Assembly: GCA_965261585.1 (NCBI GenBank)
Contig: CBDHDN010000056.1
Location: 1-64,000 of the forward strand
DNA from: CBDHDN01 sp965261585
GTDB taxonomy: Bacteria; Pseudomonadota; Alphaproteobacteria; UBA6615
Reading direction: 5' to 3'
DNA: 64,000 nt
The notes beneath the pieces are model-generated. The model was given only the letters and a program-made list of their open reading frames with translations. It made no database searches and had not been told where the DNA came from. The translations under genes and the position numbers were made by a program. Positions 19,835 to 29,500 of the stretch are shown piece after piece (position 1 is the stretch's first letter; the number at the start of each line of letters is the position of its first letter).

Positions 19835-20095
19835 GTAACTACCCCCGCTAGGCCGTCATCCCGCTGCGGGCCCCGCGCCATCCTCGTGTCAAGCACGAGG
19901 ACGACGAGATGGGGACCGTGTTGCGGCCTCCCGCCCCGTGGGGGATCGGGCGGCCGCAGACGATGAGCGCGCTACCCTTGCGCGAAGAGCGGCCGCGCAT
20001 GGCGCGGTGGGGGACCGCCGGGCCAAGACTCGGTTTCCACGCGCCGGTGTCACGATGGGGACGTTTCCGCCACCGGAGGCCGGCCCGAGGCGCTG

Positions 20096-21770
20096 GTAAC
20101 AGGGGCAAAAGTCCGGGCGACTTTTCATTTTAGGGATTCACAAGGCTTCCGAATTCTGATTCGATCCGGGCATGGCCGGATGTTTACCAGATATTGAGGC
20201 TCTGGCGCCTGATGACCTCAAGGGGCTGGTGTTACAGCTGCTTGAGGATGTTGTCGCGCTGAAGGCCGAGAACGCTGCGTTACGCGAAGAGATTGCGCGG
20301 CTGAAAGGGCTCAAGGGGCCGCCGAAGCTCAAACCGAGCGGCATGGAGAAGGCCACCGAGCCGGCGCGCGCGGAACGCAAGGCGGGCCGCCGGGGTGGCA
20401 AGATCGACCGGCTTGTGATCGACGAGGAGCGGGTGCTCAAGGCGGCCGTTCCCCCCGGCTCGCGGTTCAAGGGATACGAGACCTACGTGGTCCAGGAGCT
20501 GATCCTGCGTCCTCACGTGATCCGCTACCGCCGTGAACGCTGGATCACCCCTGATGGTCGGACGGTGGTGGCGGCTCTGCCCGCGGGGACGGTCGGCCAC
20601 TTCGGCCCCGAGCTCAGGCGCTTCGTGCTCGCTCAGTATCACCCGGGCCAAGTGACGGTACCGCGGATCGTCGCGCAATTGCGCGACCTCGGGATGGCGA
20701 TCTCCAAGCGCCAAGTCGTGCGTCTTCTCATCGCCGGCAAGGAGGACTTCCTGGCCGAGGCGGCCGGTGTGCTTAAGAGCGGGCTCGAGAGCGCGGCGTG
20801 GATCACGGTCGATGACACCGGCGCCCGCTACAAGGGCATGAACGGCGCCTGCACGCACATCGGCAACACTGATTTTGCCTGGTTCGCCACCACCCGCGCG
20901 AAGAGCCGGCTGAACTTCCTGGCGCTTTTGCGGGCTGGCGCCACCGACTACGTGATCAACGACGAGGCGCTGGCTTACATGCGCGGCCGGAGCCTCTCGG
21001 GGCTGGTGATCGCCCGGCTCGCTGGGCACAAAAGCAAGCGCCTCAAAAGGAGGCGTGGATGGCCCATCTCGAGCGCCTCGGCATCACCCGGCTCCGGGTG
21101 CATCCCGATCCGCTGAAGATCGCCACCGAAGGCGCGCTGTGGGGCAGCGTGGTCGCCCATGGCTTGCTCAAGGATGCCGTCATCGTCAGCGACGACGCCG
21201 GCCAGTTCAACGTCGGCTCTCACGCGCTGTGCTGGGTCCACGCCGAGCGGCTCATCCACAAGCTGGTCGGCTTCAACCACCGCCAGCGGCAGGCGTGTGC
21301 GCGGATCCGGGCGCGGGTGTGGTGGTTCTACGCCGACCTGAAGGCATATTGCCGCGATCCCACTCCGCGCAGAAAGCGGGAGCTTCAGGCCCGCTTTGAC
21401 CGGCTGTTCACCACCACCACCGGCTTTGCCACCCTCGACCGGTTGCTCGCCAGGCTCCACGCCAACAAGGTCGAGTTGCTCCGCGCCCTCGAACGGCCGG
21501 ATATCCCGCTTCACACCAACGGCTCGGAGAATGACATCCGCTGCCAGGTGACAAGGCGCAAAATCAGCGGTGGCACCCGCTCGGAGACCGGCCGCGACTG
21601 CCGCGACGCCTTCCTCGGCTTGATGAAGACCTGCGACAAGCTCGGCGTCTCGTTCTGGGACTACCTCGGCAGCCGGCTCGACATCCCCGGCGCGCCGCCC
21701 ATCCTCCCCTTGCCAGACCTCATCCGCCAGCGCGCCGCCGCCGGACCGCCCGGCCTTTTGCCCCTGTTAC
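20096..21770. mobile_element. IS66-like element with 8-bp target duplication
   Basis: Inverted ends GTAACAGGGGCAAAAG(T/G)CCGGGCG are seen at 20096 and, reversed, ending at 21770. The 8-bp direct repeat AGGCGCTG flanks it at 20088-20095 and 21771-21778, the size expected for IS66. The element is 1,675 bp with only a TnpC-like transposase and no TnpA or TnpB. A related copy sits at 43.2 kb. Confidence 0.92.
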
Positions 21771-21793
21771 AGGCGCTGCCCATAACCCATTGA
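20172..21793 (+). pseudogene. IS66-family transposase (TnpC-like, frameshifted)
   Basis: The N-terminus has a coiled coil (LLEDVVALKAENAALREEIA) and a basic linker, then the DDE core: WITVDDTGARYKG, VIVSDDAGQFNVG and TNGSENDIRCQVTRRKIS with the catalytic Glu. A frame change near 21045 (within AAAAGGAGG) separates the first 295 residues from the rest, which resumes at MAHLERLGITRLRVHPDP. The C-terminal frame has no stop inside the element and runs through the end and target repeat to TGA at 21793. The intact relative at 43.3 kb shows that the two parts belong together. Confidence 0.88.
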
Positions 21794-21939
21794 TTTTGCA
21801 CGAGTCGTACCGTTGCATGGGGTTGAACCGCGCTCTGAATCCCGGAACCCGACCTGGCCCCGCAATCTTTTGGCGAACAGGCCACGTTGCCGCCGGTATT
21901 GGCCTGCCGCCGCGTCGGGACGCCAAGCCCTCCCTTGTC

Positions 21940-22017
21940 GTCATTGCCGGACGGCGATCCGGTAATCCAGCGCGGCGCCGCGGCATGCCTGGATTCGCGG
22001 GTCAGGCCACGAATGAC
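21940..22017. repeat. REP-like palindrome
   Basis: GTCATTGCCGGACGGCGATCC at the left pairs imperfectly with the right arm ending GAATGAC, with a GCGCGGCGCCGCGG centre. Such GTCATT...AATGAC palindromes with a TCCAG/CTGGA inner pair are common dispersed repeats in alphaproteobacteria. It abuts the stop codon of the adenylate cyclase gene and could act as its transcription end or protect the mRNA 3' end. Confidence 0.6.
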
Positions 22018-23322
22018 CTATTGAGGGAGAACGACGTTCGCCCGATCCGGGCTCCGCGCGCCCTGGCCGCCGCCCGCCAGTTCCGGCACGGTGAACACCT
22101 CGATGCCGTCTTGCACGCTGCGCAGGGGCTGCTCGCCCAGGGAGATCAGTCCACAGTCGCAGATGTCGGCGAACTCGGCCGAGGCGATGATCGGCGTGTT
22201 GAGGGTTTTGCAGAGCTCCTGCAGGCGCGTCACCGTGTTGGCCGACGGCCCGATGACGGTGAAGTCGAGGCGGCGCGGCAGGCCGACATTGCCGTAGGCG
22301 AGCTCGCCGACATGCAGCGAGACACCGATCTCGATCGGCGGCGCGTCGCGCGCGGCGCGTGCCTTGCTCCGCTGGCGGCTGCGCGCCAGCGCCTCGTTCG
22401 CGGCGCCCAGGGCGGCGCGGGCCATCTCGGCGGGCTGGCGCAGGGCGTCGTCGATCGGGAACATCGCCATGACGGCGTCGCCGATGAACTTCAGCACCTC
22501 GCCGCCGTGATCGATGACCGCGCCGGCCGCGCACTCGAAATACTCGTTCAGCAGGTCGAGATAGGCGTCCAGCGGCAGCGTGTCGGCGAGCGTCGTGGAG
22601 CCGCGCAGGTCGCATAGCCAGACGACGGAAGAGATGCGGTCGACGTCGCCGCGCGTCGACTGCCCCTCGAGCACGCGCTTGCCGGAATAGGGGCCGAGAT
22701 AAGTGTCGAGCAGGGCCGCCGAAAGCGCGTGCGCGCTGGTCGTCTTCACGGCGAGCGCCAGGGCCGGCGCCGCGGCGCGGATCAGCGCGATGTCGGGCTC
22801 CGAAAAGCCGCTCAGGCGCCCGGTGGCATGGGAGCTCGGCACACCTTCGCTCATGTGAAATCCCGGCGGCCGGTCGTCCCAGAAGCGCACGTCTGCGCGC
22901 CGCCCAAACGACCCGAACAGGACGCAATAGTCGGTCACACCGGCGCCGCGCAGCCGCTCGAAAATCGGGAACTCCGGATCGCACGGGCCGTCGCCAAGTC
23001 GATACCGCGAGAACGCGATCTCGTCGCTCAGTGCATGAAAGTACGGCGAATTGCGGAACCCGTCCGACTTGATGGCATCGCGCGGATAGTAGGACCGCGT
23101 CGTCTCGCCGGTGGCGGCGCTCCAACCGTAGTCGGCGCCGCCGTACAGCGGATGGATCAGCAGATACCCGACCGTGACGCGCCACAACGGCACGCCCAGC
23201 GAGACCAACCGCTCGCAGTAGCCGTCGATCGTCTGGGTGACCGGGCGGCCGCGCAGCCCGCCCTCGAGCAGCCACGGGATCAGCTCGGCATGGGCCACCC
23301 GCAGGATGTCGCTATCGGCCAT
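22018..23322 (-). CDS. Class III adenylate/guanylate cyclase
   Basis: The C-terminal half (about residues 230-415) is a class III cyclase domain: VVWLCDLRGSTTLADTLPL with the first metal Asp, GGEVLKFIGDAVMAMFP with the second, VSLHVGELAYGNVG, and LDFTVIGPSANTVTRLQELC with the transition-state Asn/Arg. The N-terminal 220 residues form an unrecognised domain with YGWSAATGETTRSYYP, possibly a sensor. No membrane segment is obvious, so the protein is probably soluble and makes cAMP. 434 residues is usual for this soluble alphaproteobacterial type. It stands alone; a palindrome follows the stop. Confidence 0.9.
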   Translation of the reverse strand: MADSDILRVAHAELIPWLLEGGLRGRPVTQTIDGYCERLVSLGVPLWRVTVGYLLIHPLYGGADYGWSAATGETTRSYYPRDAIKSDGFRNSPYFHALSDEIAFSRYRLGDGPCDPEFPIFERLRGAGVTDYCVLFGSFGRRADVRFWDDRPPGFHMSEGVPSSHATGRLSGFSEPDIALIRAAAPALALAVKTTSAHALSAALLDTYLGPYSGKRVLEGQSTRGDVDRISSVVWLCDLRGSTTLADTLPLDAYLDLLNEYFECAAGAVIDHGGEVLKFIGDAVMAMFPIDDALRQPAEMARAALGAANEALARSRQRSKARAARDAPPIEIGVSLHVGELAYGNVGLPRRLDFTVIGPSANTVTRLQELCKTLNTPIIASAEFADICDCGLISLGEQPLRSVQDGIEVFTVPELAGGGQGARSPDRANVVLPQ

Positions 23323-23359
23323 TCAAAACCCCGCGAGCGGCATCACGCGCTGCCGCGGC

Positions 23360-23638
23360 TCATCCGGGCGTCACATCATCGAGCCAAATGAACTCCATGG
23401 GCGCGGTCGACATTTCGTTGACCTTGGCGAACGCGCTCTGCATCTCCGGCGATGCGATAAAGCGTTTGATGTCGTCCACTTCCGACGCTTCCACCTCGGC
23501 GACGACACGGACGCGGTTCGGATCGTCCATCCCCCGCAAGACACGCCAACGGCCGATTTTGGGTGGGGGATTGGCCGCGAACATTTCGAACCAAGCGTCG
23601 AAGTCCTTGAGCTGATGATCGGCGACGAGCACTAGCAT
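23360..23638 (-). CDS. Small conserved protein, ferredoxin-like/monooxygenase-type fold (hypothetical)
   Basis: The 92-residue protein starts at ATG 23638 after GGGAGGTCAAG, a strong ribosome site. It has the shape of dimeric alpha-beta barrel proteins: DFDAWFEMFAANPP, a VRVVAEVEASEVDDIKRFIA helix-strand pair and EMSTAPMEFIWLDD at the end. No catalytic residues are recognised, and function is not assigned. It precedes the adenylate cyclase's far end on the same strand without clear linkage. Confidence 0.65.
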   Translation of the reverse strand: MLVLVADHQLKDFDAWFEMFAANPPPKIGRWRVLRGMDDPNRVRVVAEVEASEVDDIKRFIASPEMQSAFAKVNEMSTAPMEFIWLDDVTPG

Positions 23639-23849
23639 CTTGACCTCCCATCGAATGTTGAGCGCGTTTTTGCGCGACGACAATGTACAGCCATGCAGCG
23701 CGGGGAGCATGCAATATCTGGTCGGGATGGCACGAGGCTCGCTCCCCTGTACGCCACCATGGTACTGGTCGCCGCGGTACAAGAGCCGAGGGGTGGGTAT
23801 GACGATTTCCGTGCGCCCGGCCAGCGCTGCCGACGCCTGAGCCGCCTCG

Positions 23850-24468
23850 ATGCCGCTGCAGAACCGCGTTACACCATGGGGTGAGATCGTCGCGACGCCG
23901 GCGCGGGGCACGTTCATGGGCAATCGCGGCGGGCGGTTGCACGATGTCGAGGGGCGGCTCGGGGGGGCGGCGCTGGGCGACCAAGGCGTGGCTGATCTGC
24001 CTGTTGTCGTTCCGGGGCCGCTGGTCGCCGGTCATGCCGCCGAACGGCTATACGCGGCTGTTCTTCCTCGACGAGGCGACGGCGCTCGCGGCCGGCCACC
24101 GGCCGTGCGCGGAGTGCCGGCGGCCGGCGTTCAACGCGTTCATGGCGGCGGCGGCGGCCGACCTCAACGGCGTGCCGCGGGCGCCGGTGCTGGACGCGCA
24201 GCTGCATGGCGAGCGCCTCGACCGACACCGACGGCGCGCGACCTACCGGGCGCGGCTCGGCGCGCTGCCGGACGGCGCCTTCATTGCCGATGACGGCGGG
24301 TCACCGGCCCTGGTGCTTGGCGGCCGGCTCTACCCGTGGACGTCCGGTGGCTACGGACCGCCCCGCGCGGGCGACCCGGCGGCGCCGATCACGGTACTGA
24401 CGCCGCCGCTCAGCGTGGCCGCGCTAACCCGGGGCTACGCGCCGGCGATCCATGCGACGGCGTCATGA
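23850..24468 (+). pseudogene. Conserved hypothetical protein (frameshift in a G7 run)
   Basis: The start MPLQNRVTPWGEIVATPARG and the later YTRLFFLDEATALAAGHRPC with C-A-E-C-R (a C-x2-C pair) belong to a widespread alphaproteobacterial family of about 200 residues with unknown function. A run of seven Gs near 23955-23961 breaks the frame; with six Gs it would read GRLGGRRWATKAWLICLLSF and continue to TAS-stop at 24468. The H-R-P-C-x-E-C-R pattern may bind a metal. The homopolymer makes a sequencing error plausible. Confidence 0.75.
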
Positions 24469-24489
24469 GCCTCGGCTGATCGCCGGCCC

Positions 24490-26253
24490 TCATTCGCCCA
24501 TGGCGACGCCTTCGCGGCGCGGGTCGGCGCCGCCGATCAGCCGGCCGTCTTCGCCGACGACGATGCCGTGCAGGCCGCTGTTGAGGTCGCGCACGCTGAC
24601 CTTGTGGCCGCGCGCCTCGAGCGCTGCCTGGAACGCGGCGGCGGCGGTGCCGGCCTCCAGGTCGGTGCCGCCGTTGCGGTTCGTGATGTGCGGCAGGTCG
24701 ATCGCCGCCTGGATGTCGAGGCCCCAGTCGAGCACGCCGATCAGCGTCTGGGCGACATATTCGATAATGCGGCTGCCGCCGGGCGAGCCGATCACCATGC
24801 GCAAGTCGCCGTCGTTCTCGAACACCATCGTCGGCGCCATCGAGCTGCGCGGCCGCTTGCCCGGCTCGACCCGGTTGGCGACCGGCCGGCCGTCGCGCGC
24901 CGGCCGGAACGAGAAGTCCGTCAGCTCGTTGTTGAGCAGGAAGCCGCCCGTCATCAGCTGCGAGCCGAAGGCGCCCTCGATGGTCGTCGTCAGGGACACG
25001 GCGTTGCCGTCGCCGTCGATGATGGCGACATGGCTCGTGCCCGGCCGGCCCTGGGACGTGCCGGGGGCGAGGCGCGGGGCGTCGCGCCACGGTGGGTTGC
25101 CGGCCGGCGCCGGCGTCGCCATCGCCGTGTTGGGGTCGACCAGCTGGGCACGGGCGGTCAGATAGCTCTGGTCCAGCAGGCCCAGGATCGGCATGCGCAC
25201 GAAATCGCTGTCGGCCATGTAGAGGCCGCGGTCGGCGTAGGCTAGCTTCGACGCCTCGGTGAACAGGTGCCACGCCTCGACGCTTCCCGGCCCGACTGAC
25301 GCAATGTCGAAGTGCTCCAGGATTCCCAGGATCTGGCCGACGGTCAGCGCGCCCGAGCTCGGCGGCCCCATGCCGCAGACGACATAGGCGCGGTAGGGGT
25401 GGCAGACCGGCTCGCGGACGATGACGCGATAGCTTGCCAGGTCGTCCAGGCTCAACAGCCCCGGATTGCCCGATGCGCCGCGCACGGTGTCGACGATGTT
25501 CCGGGCGATCGCGCCGCGATAGAACGGCGCCGTGCCATTCTCGGCCAGCGTCTCGAGGGTCGCCGCGAACGCCGGATTGCCACGCCGCTGGCCGGCCGCC
25601 AGGGGCTGACCTGCGGGGAAGAAGTAGTCGCGCGTGGGCTGGAACGTGCGCAGCCGGGTGGCGCGGTTCCCCTCCAGCATGCCGGCCAGCCGCGGCGACA
25701 CCGCGAAGCCGTCGCGCGCCAGTTCGATCGACCGCTCGAACAATCGCGGCCACGGCAGCTTGCCGTGGTTGGTGTGGGCGACCTCGAGCAGCTGCAGCGT
25801 GCCCGGGGTGCCGACCGAGCGGCCGCCGACGACGGCGTCGAAGAAGCGCAGCGGTTCGCCGTCCGGCTTGAGGAACAGGTCGCTACCGGCCGACTGGGGC
25901 GCCGTCTCGCGGCCGTCATAGGCGATCAGCTCATCGCGCTCGGTATCGTAGTAGAGCAGGAAGGCACCGCTGCCGATGCCCGAACTCTGGGGCTCGACCA
26001 CGTTGAGGACAAGCTGCACGGCGACCATCGCGTCGGCGGCGCTGCCGCCGGCCTTGAGGACGTCGTAGCCGGCCTCGACGGCGAGCGGGTTGGCGGCGAC
26101 AACCATGAACTGCGCCGCCGTCGCCGTTGCCGACGCCGCCCGGCCGGTTGCCGGCTCGGGCTGGACGTCCTGGCCATGTGCGAAGGCCGCCAGGACCAGG
26201 AACAGCGCGCTGCCGACGAGCGCGATCGTGCCCTCGAAGAGCCGTCGAGACAT
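24490..26253 (-). CDS. ggt: Gamma-glutamyltransferase
   Basis: The 587-residue precursor begins with a signal peptide (LFEGTIALVGSALFLVLAAF) for export to the periplasm. GGT self-cleaves to give a small subunit starting at the nucleophile Thr, here in GRPGTSHVAIIDGDGNAVSL. Other family blocks are NVVEPQSSGIGSGAFLLYYD, YDGRETAP, and the glycine-rich GSPGGSRIIEYVAQTL in the small subunit. It transfers or hydrolyses the gamma-glutamyl group of glutathione; a partner role with the 5-oxoprolinase at 10 kb (both in glutathione turnover) is possible but they are 11 kb apart. Length is normal and there is no frame damage. Confidence 0.93.
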   Translation of the reverse strand: MSRRLFEGTIALVGSALFLVLAAFAHGQDVQPEPATGRAASATATAAQFMVVAANPLAVEAGYDVLKAGGSAADAMVAVQLVLNVVEPQSSGIGSGAFLLYYDTERDELIAYDGRETAPQSAGSDLFLKPDGEPLRFFDAVVGGRSVGTPGTLQLLEVAHTNHGKLPWPRLFERSIELARDGFAVSPRLAGMLEGNRATRLRTFQPTRDYFFPAGQPLAAGQRRGNPAFAATLETLAENGTAPFYRGAIARNIVDTVRGASGNPGLLSLDDLASYRVIVREPVCHPYRAYVVCGMGPPSSGALTVGQILGILEHFDIASVGPGSVEAWHLFTEASKLAYADRGLYMADSDFVRMPILGLLDQSYLTARAQLVDPNTAMATPAPAGNPPWRDAPRLAPGTSQGRPGTSHVAIIDGDGNAVSLTTTIEGAFGSQLMTGGFLLNNELTDFSFRPARDGRPVANRVEPGKRPRSSMAPTMVFENDGDLRMVIGSPGGSRIIEYVAQTLIGVLDWGLDIQAAIDLPHITNRNGGTDLEAGTAAAAFQAALEARGHKVSVRDLNSGLHGIVVGEDGRLIGGADPRREGVAMGE

Positions 26254-26309
26254 GGCAAATCTCCCTCTTGCTACCTCCCCCGGGGGACCTCGGCCGGCCG
26301 CGGCCCAGC

Positions 26310-26418
26310 CTAGTGCACCGACTCAGTCAGAGCCGTCACAGTGGAAACCTGATTCTGAATACAAAACAACGGGTTGCTCCAGCGCACGGTGAATCATTTG
26401 TCTGGATCGGTGCACTAG
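26310..26418. mobile_element. MITE-like 109-bp inverted-repeat element
   Basis: CTAGTGCACCGA (26310-26321) is repeated as the exact reverse complement TCGGTGCACTAG (26407-26418), giving 12-bp perfect terminal repeats around 85 bp of non-coding, AT-richer DNA. CTAG at both ends may be a target duplication with 8-bp terminal repeats TGCACCGA, or TA may be the target as in IS630/Tc1 elements. No protein is encoded. It fills most of the gap between ggt and the AsmA gene; the rest, 26419-26566, should hold the AsmA promoter. Confidence 0.7.
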
Positions 26419-26566
26419 CGTGCCACGTTTTTCGGCACTGTCCAACCGCGGTGGCCAGGTGGCGGTTGTAGTTGCGTTTGCAGTGTGCTTACCCATCTAC
26501 TAGCGTGCGGCGCTACGCGGTCGCCGCCGTGCCCTCGACACCCCGGATCGTCGGAGACTTGAGTCG

Positions 26567-29500
26567 TTGCGGAAGCTCCTGATCGGCCTGCTTGTCCTGA
26601 TCGTCGTGCTGGTCGGTGGGCTGTTGGCGGCGCCCAGCTTGATCGACTGGAACCGCTACAAGGACGATGTGGCGGCCAAGGTCGCCGCCGCCACGGGGCG
26701 CGCCCTGGCGATCGACGGCGATCTGGCGGTCAGCCTGCTGCCGAGGCCGACACTGACGGTCGAGGGCGTCCGCCTGGCCAATATCGACGGCGCGCCGGAG
26801 CCGGATATGGTGCGGCTGCGCGCGGCGCTCGTGCAGGTTGCGCTGGGCCCGCTGTTGCGCGGCCGGCTCGAGGTCGACGCCGTCGTCCTCGTCGAGCCGC
26901 GCATCGAGCTCATCCGGCTCCTCGACGGCCGCACCAATTGGACGCTGCAGCCGCGGGCGGCGGAGCCGCGGCCGCCGCGCGACGGCGGCTTCATCTCCGA
27001 GGCCCTCGCCACGGTGCAGCTGAACGACGTCCGCATCCGCGACGGCACCGTCGTCTTACGCGATCTCGTGGCCGGCTCTATCGAGCGGGCCGACCGGATC
27101 AATGCCGCTATCGTCGCCGGCTCGCTGCAAGGCCCGTTTCGCGCCGAAGGCGACATGATCACCAAGGGCGTGGCGCTGCGGTTCGCGGGCGCGCTGGGCC
27201 GGCTCGTCGAGGACGTGGCGGTGCCGCTGAACATGGAGCTGTCGGCCGGCGGGGGGATGGCGGCGTTCGCCGGCATTCTCTCAGGCTACCCAACGGCGAC
27301 ACGGGTCAGCGGCCAGCTCAGCGCCGGGACGCCCAACGCCGGCGACAGTTTTCTGACGATGGTCGGTGGCCGGCTACCGGACATTCTGACCGGCGCGATG
27401 GCGCTCGACGCCACGCTGACGGCGACCCGCGAGGCCGTGGCGCTGAACGATCTGTCGTTGCGGCTCGGCGACGTCAGTGCGACCGGGTCGCTGGACGTCC
27501 TGCTCGCCGCCGACCGGCCGCAAGTCGACCTCGTCGTCAATGCCGGCCGCTTCGATCTGGACCGCATGCTGGCCGATTTGGGAAGCGTCGATCGGGAGGG
27601 CCCGGATACCGGCCGCGCCGACGACACCGGCGAGTCGAGCCAGATCGTCGTCGTGCCGGGCCGGCGGGATCGCGCGGCGGCCGGCCTGCCGGACAATTTC
27701 GACGCGAGCCTGGAGGTGAAGGTCGACGCGGTCGTCTATAGCGACGGGATCATTCGTCAGGGCCGTCTGACGATGGAGCTGGAGGACGGCACGCTGACGG
27801 TCAGTCAGGCATCGGCGTTATTGCCCGGCGGCTCGGACATCACGTTGTTCGGCGTTGTCGAACCGGCCGGCGATACGCTGTCGTTCGATGGTCAGGTCGA
27901 GGCGAACTCCGACAACTTCCGCGGCCTGCTCGAATGGCTCAACATCAATGTCGGCGACGTGCCGCCGGACCGGCTGCGCAAGTTCGAACTGGCGGCCGGC
28001 CTGCACGGCACACCCGAAGAGCTGACGATCAGCAACATCGACATGCAGGTCGACGTCTCGCGTATCCGCGGCGGCGTCGCCGCCGCGCTGCGCGAACGGC
28101 CCGGTTTCGGCATTGGCTTCAGCGTCGACAAGGTCAACGTCGACGCCTACCTGCCGCGCGCCTCGGCCGGGTCGGTGGCGGTCGGCGAGGCACCAGCGGC
28201 GCCCCGGCGACGGCTCGCGGCTCTCGGGCTGCTCAACCGCTTTGATGCCATTCTGCAGTTCCAGATCGGCAGCCTGACGCTGAACGAGGAGAGCGTCACC
28301 GGCGTCGCCTTCGACGGCACGCTGCAGGGCGGGGCGCTCGAGCTGCGCCAGGCCAGTATCGCCGACGTCGCCGGGGCGAGCTTTACCGCCGGCGGCACCA
28401 TAACCGGTCTGGACGGGCAGCCGGCCGTCGCACTGGATGTGACGCTCGAAGCCGGTGACACGAACCGTCTGTTCAAGCTGGCCGGCCGGCCCACGACGGT
28501 GCCCCTGGGCCCCGGCCGATTCAGCTCGAAGCTCGAGGGCAACCTGGAGAGCCTGCGGATCGATGCCGAGTTGGGTGCCCTGGGCGGCAGCCTGCGGACG
28601 ACCGGGACCTTGTCGGCGCTGGCGACGCAGCCCGGCTATGATATCGAGATCGAGCTCGACCATCCCAACGCCGGCCAATTGGTCCGGGCCCTGGGCGGCA
28701 ATGCGCCGGCCCCGGCCGGCGGCGGCCAGAGCCCGCTGCGCGTGGCCGGCCGGCTCGCCGGCGATTTGGCGGCAGCCGACGTCGACGTAAGGGTGGGCCT
28801 CGGCGAAGGCTCGATCCGCATCGATGGCGCGGTGACGGAGCCTATCGGTGATGCGACGGCGGCGCTGACACTGGTCGTCGAACACCCTGACCTGGCCGCG
28901 TTCGTGCGCACGTTCCGGGCCGACTATCGCCCGGCCCTGGCGGACCTGGGCGCACTGCAGCTGACAGCCAATGCGAGTTACAGCGCGGCCGGCGTCAATC
29001 TGTCCGACATCGACGGCCGCCTCGGTCCGGTTGCCGTCGCCGGCGGCGTCGACGTCTCGTTTGCCGGCGAGCGGCCGCGCGTGGTCGCCAACCTGGCGAC
29101 CAGCGAGGTCATTGCCGACTGGTTCCTGGCTCCGCTGGCCGTGGCCGCCGATGGTGTTGCCACGACCGGCAACGGCGTGGGGCGCGACAGCGGGCGCTGG
29201 TCGCGGCAGCCCATCGACTTCTCCATGCTGCGCCGGTTCGACGCCGAGCTGTCGCTGACCGCGCCGGGCCTTGGCTACGAGACCTACAACGTTCAGGAGC
29301 CGCAGCTGGAGCTGGCCCTGGACGACGGCGTGCTCGACCTGCGCCGGCTCAGCGGCCGGGCATTCGACGGCGCCTTCAACATGACGGCGCGCGTCGCCGA
29401 CGCGGACGTGCCCACCGCGCAGTTCCAGCTGGCAATCGATGGGGCCGACGCGGCCAAGATCACGCGAGCGACCAAGGCCGGCCGCCAGCAAGGCGACGCC

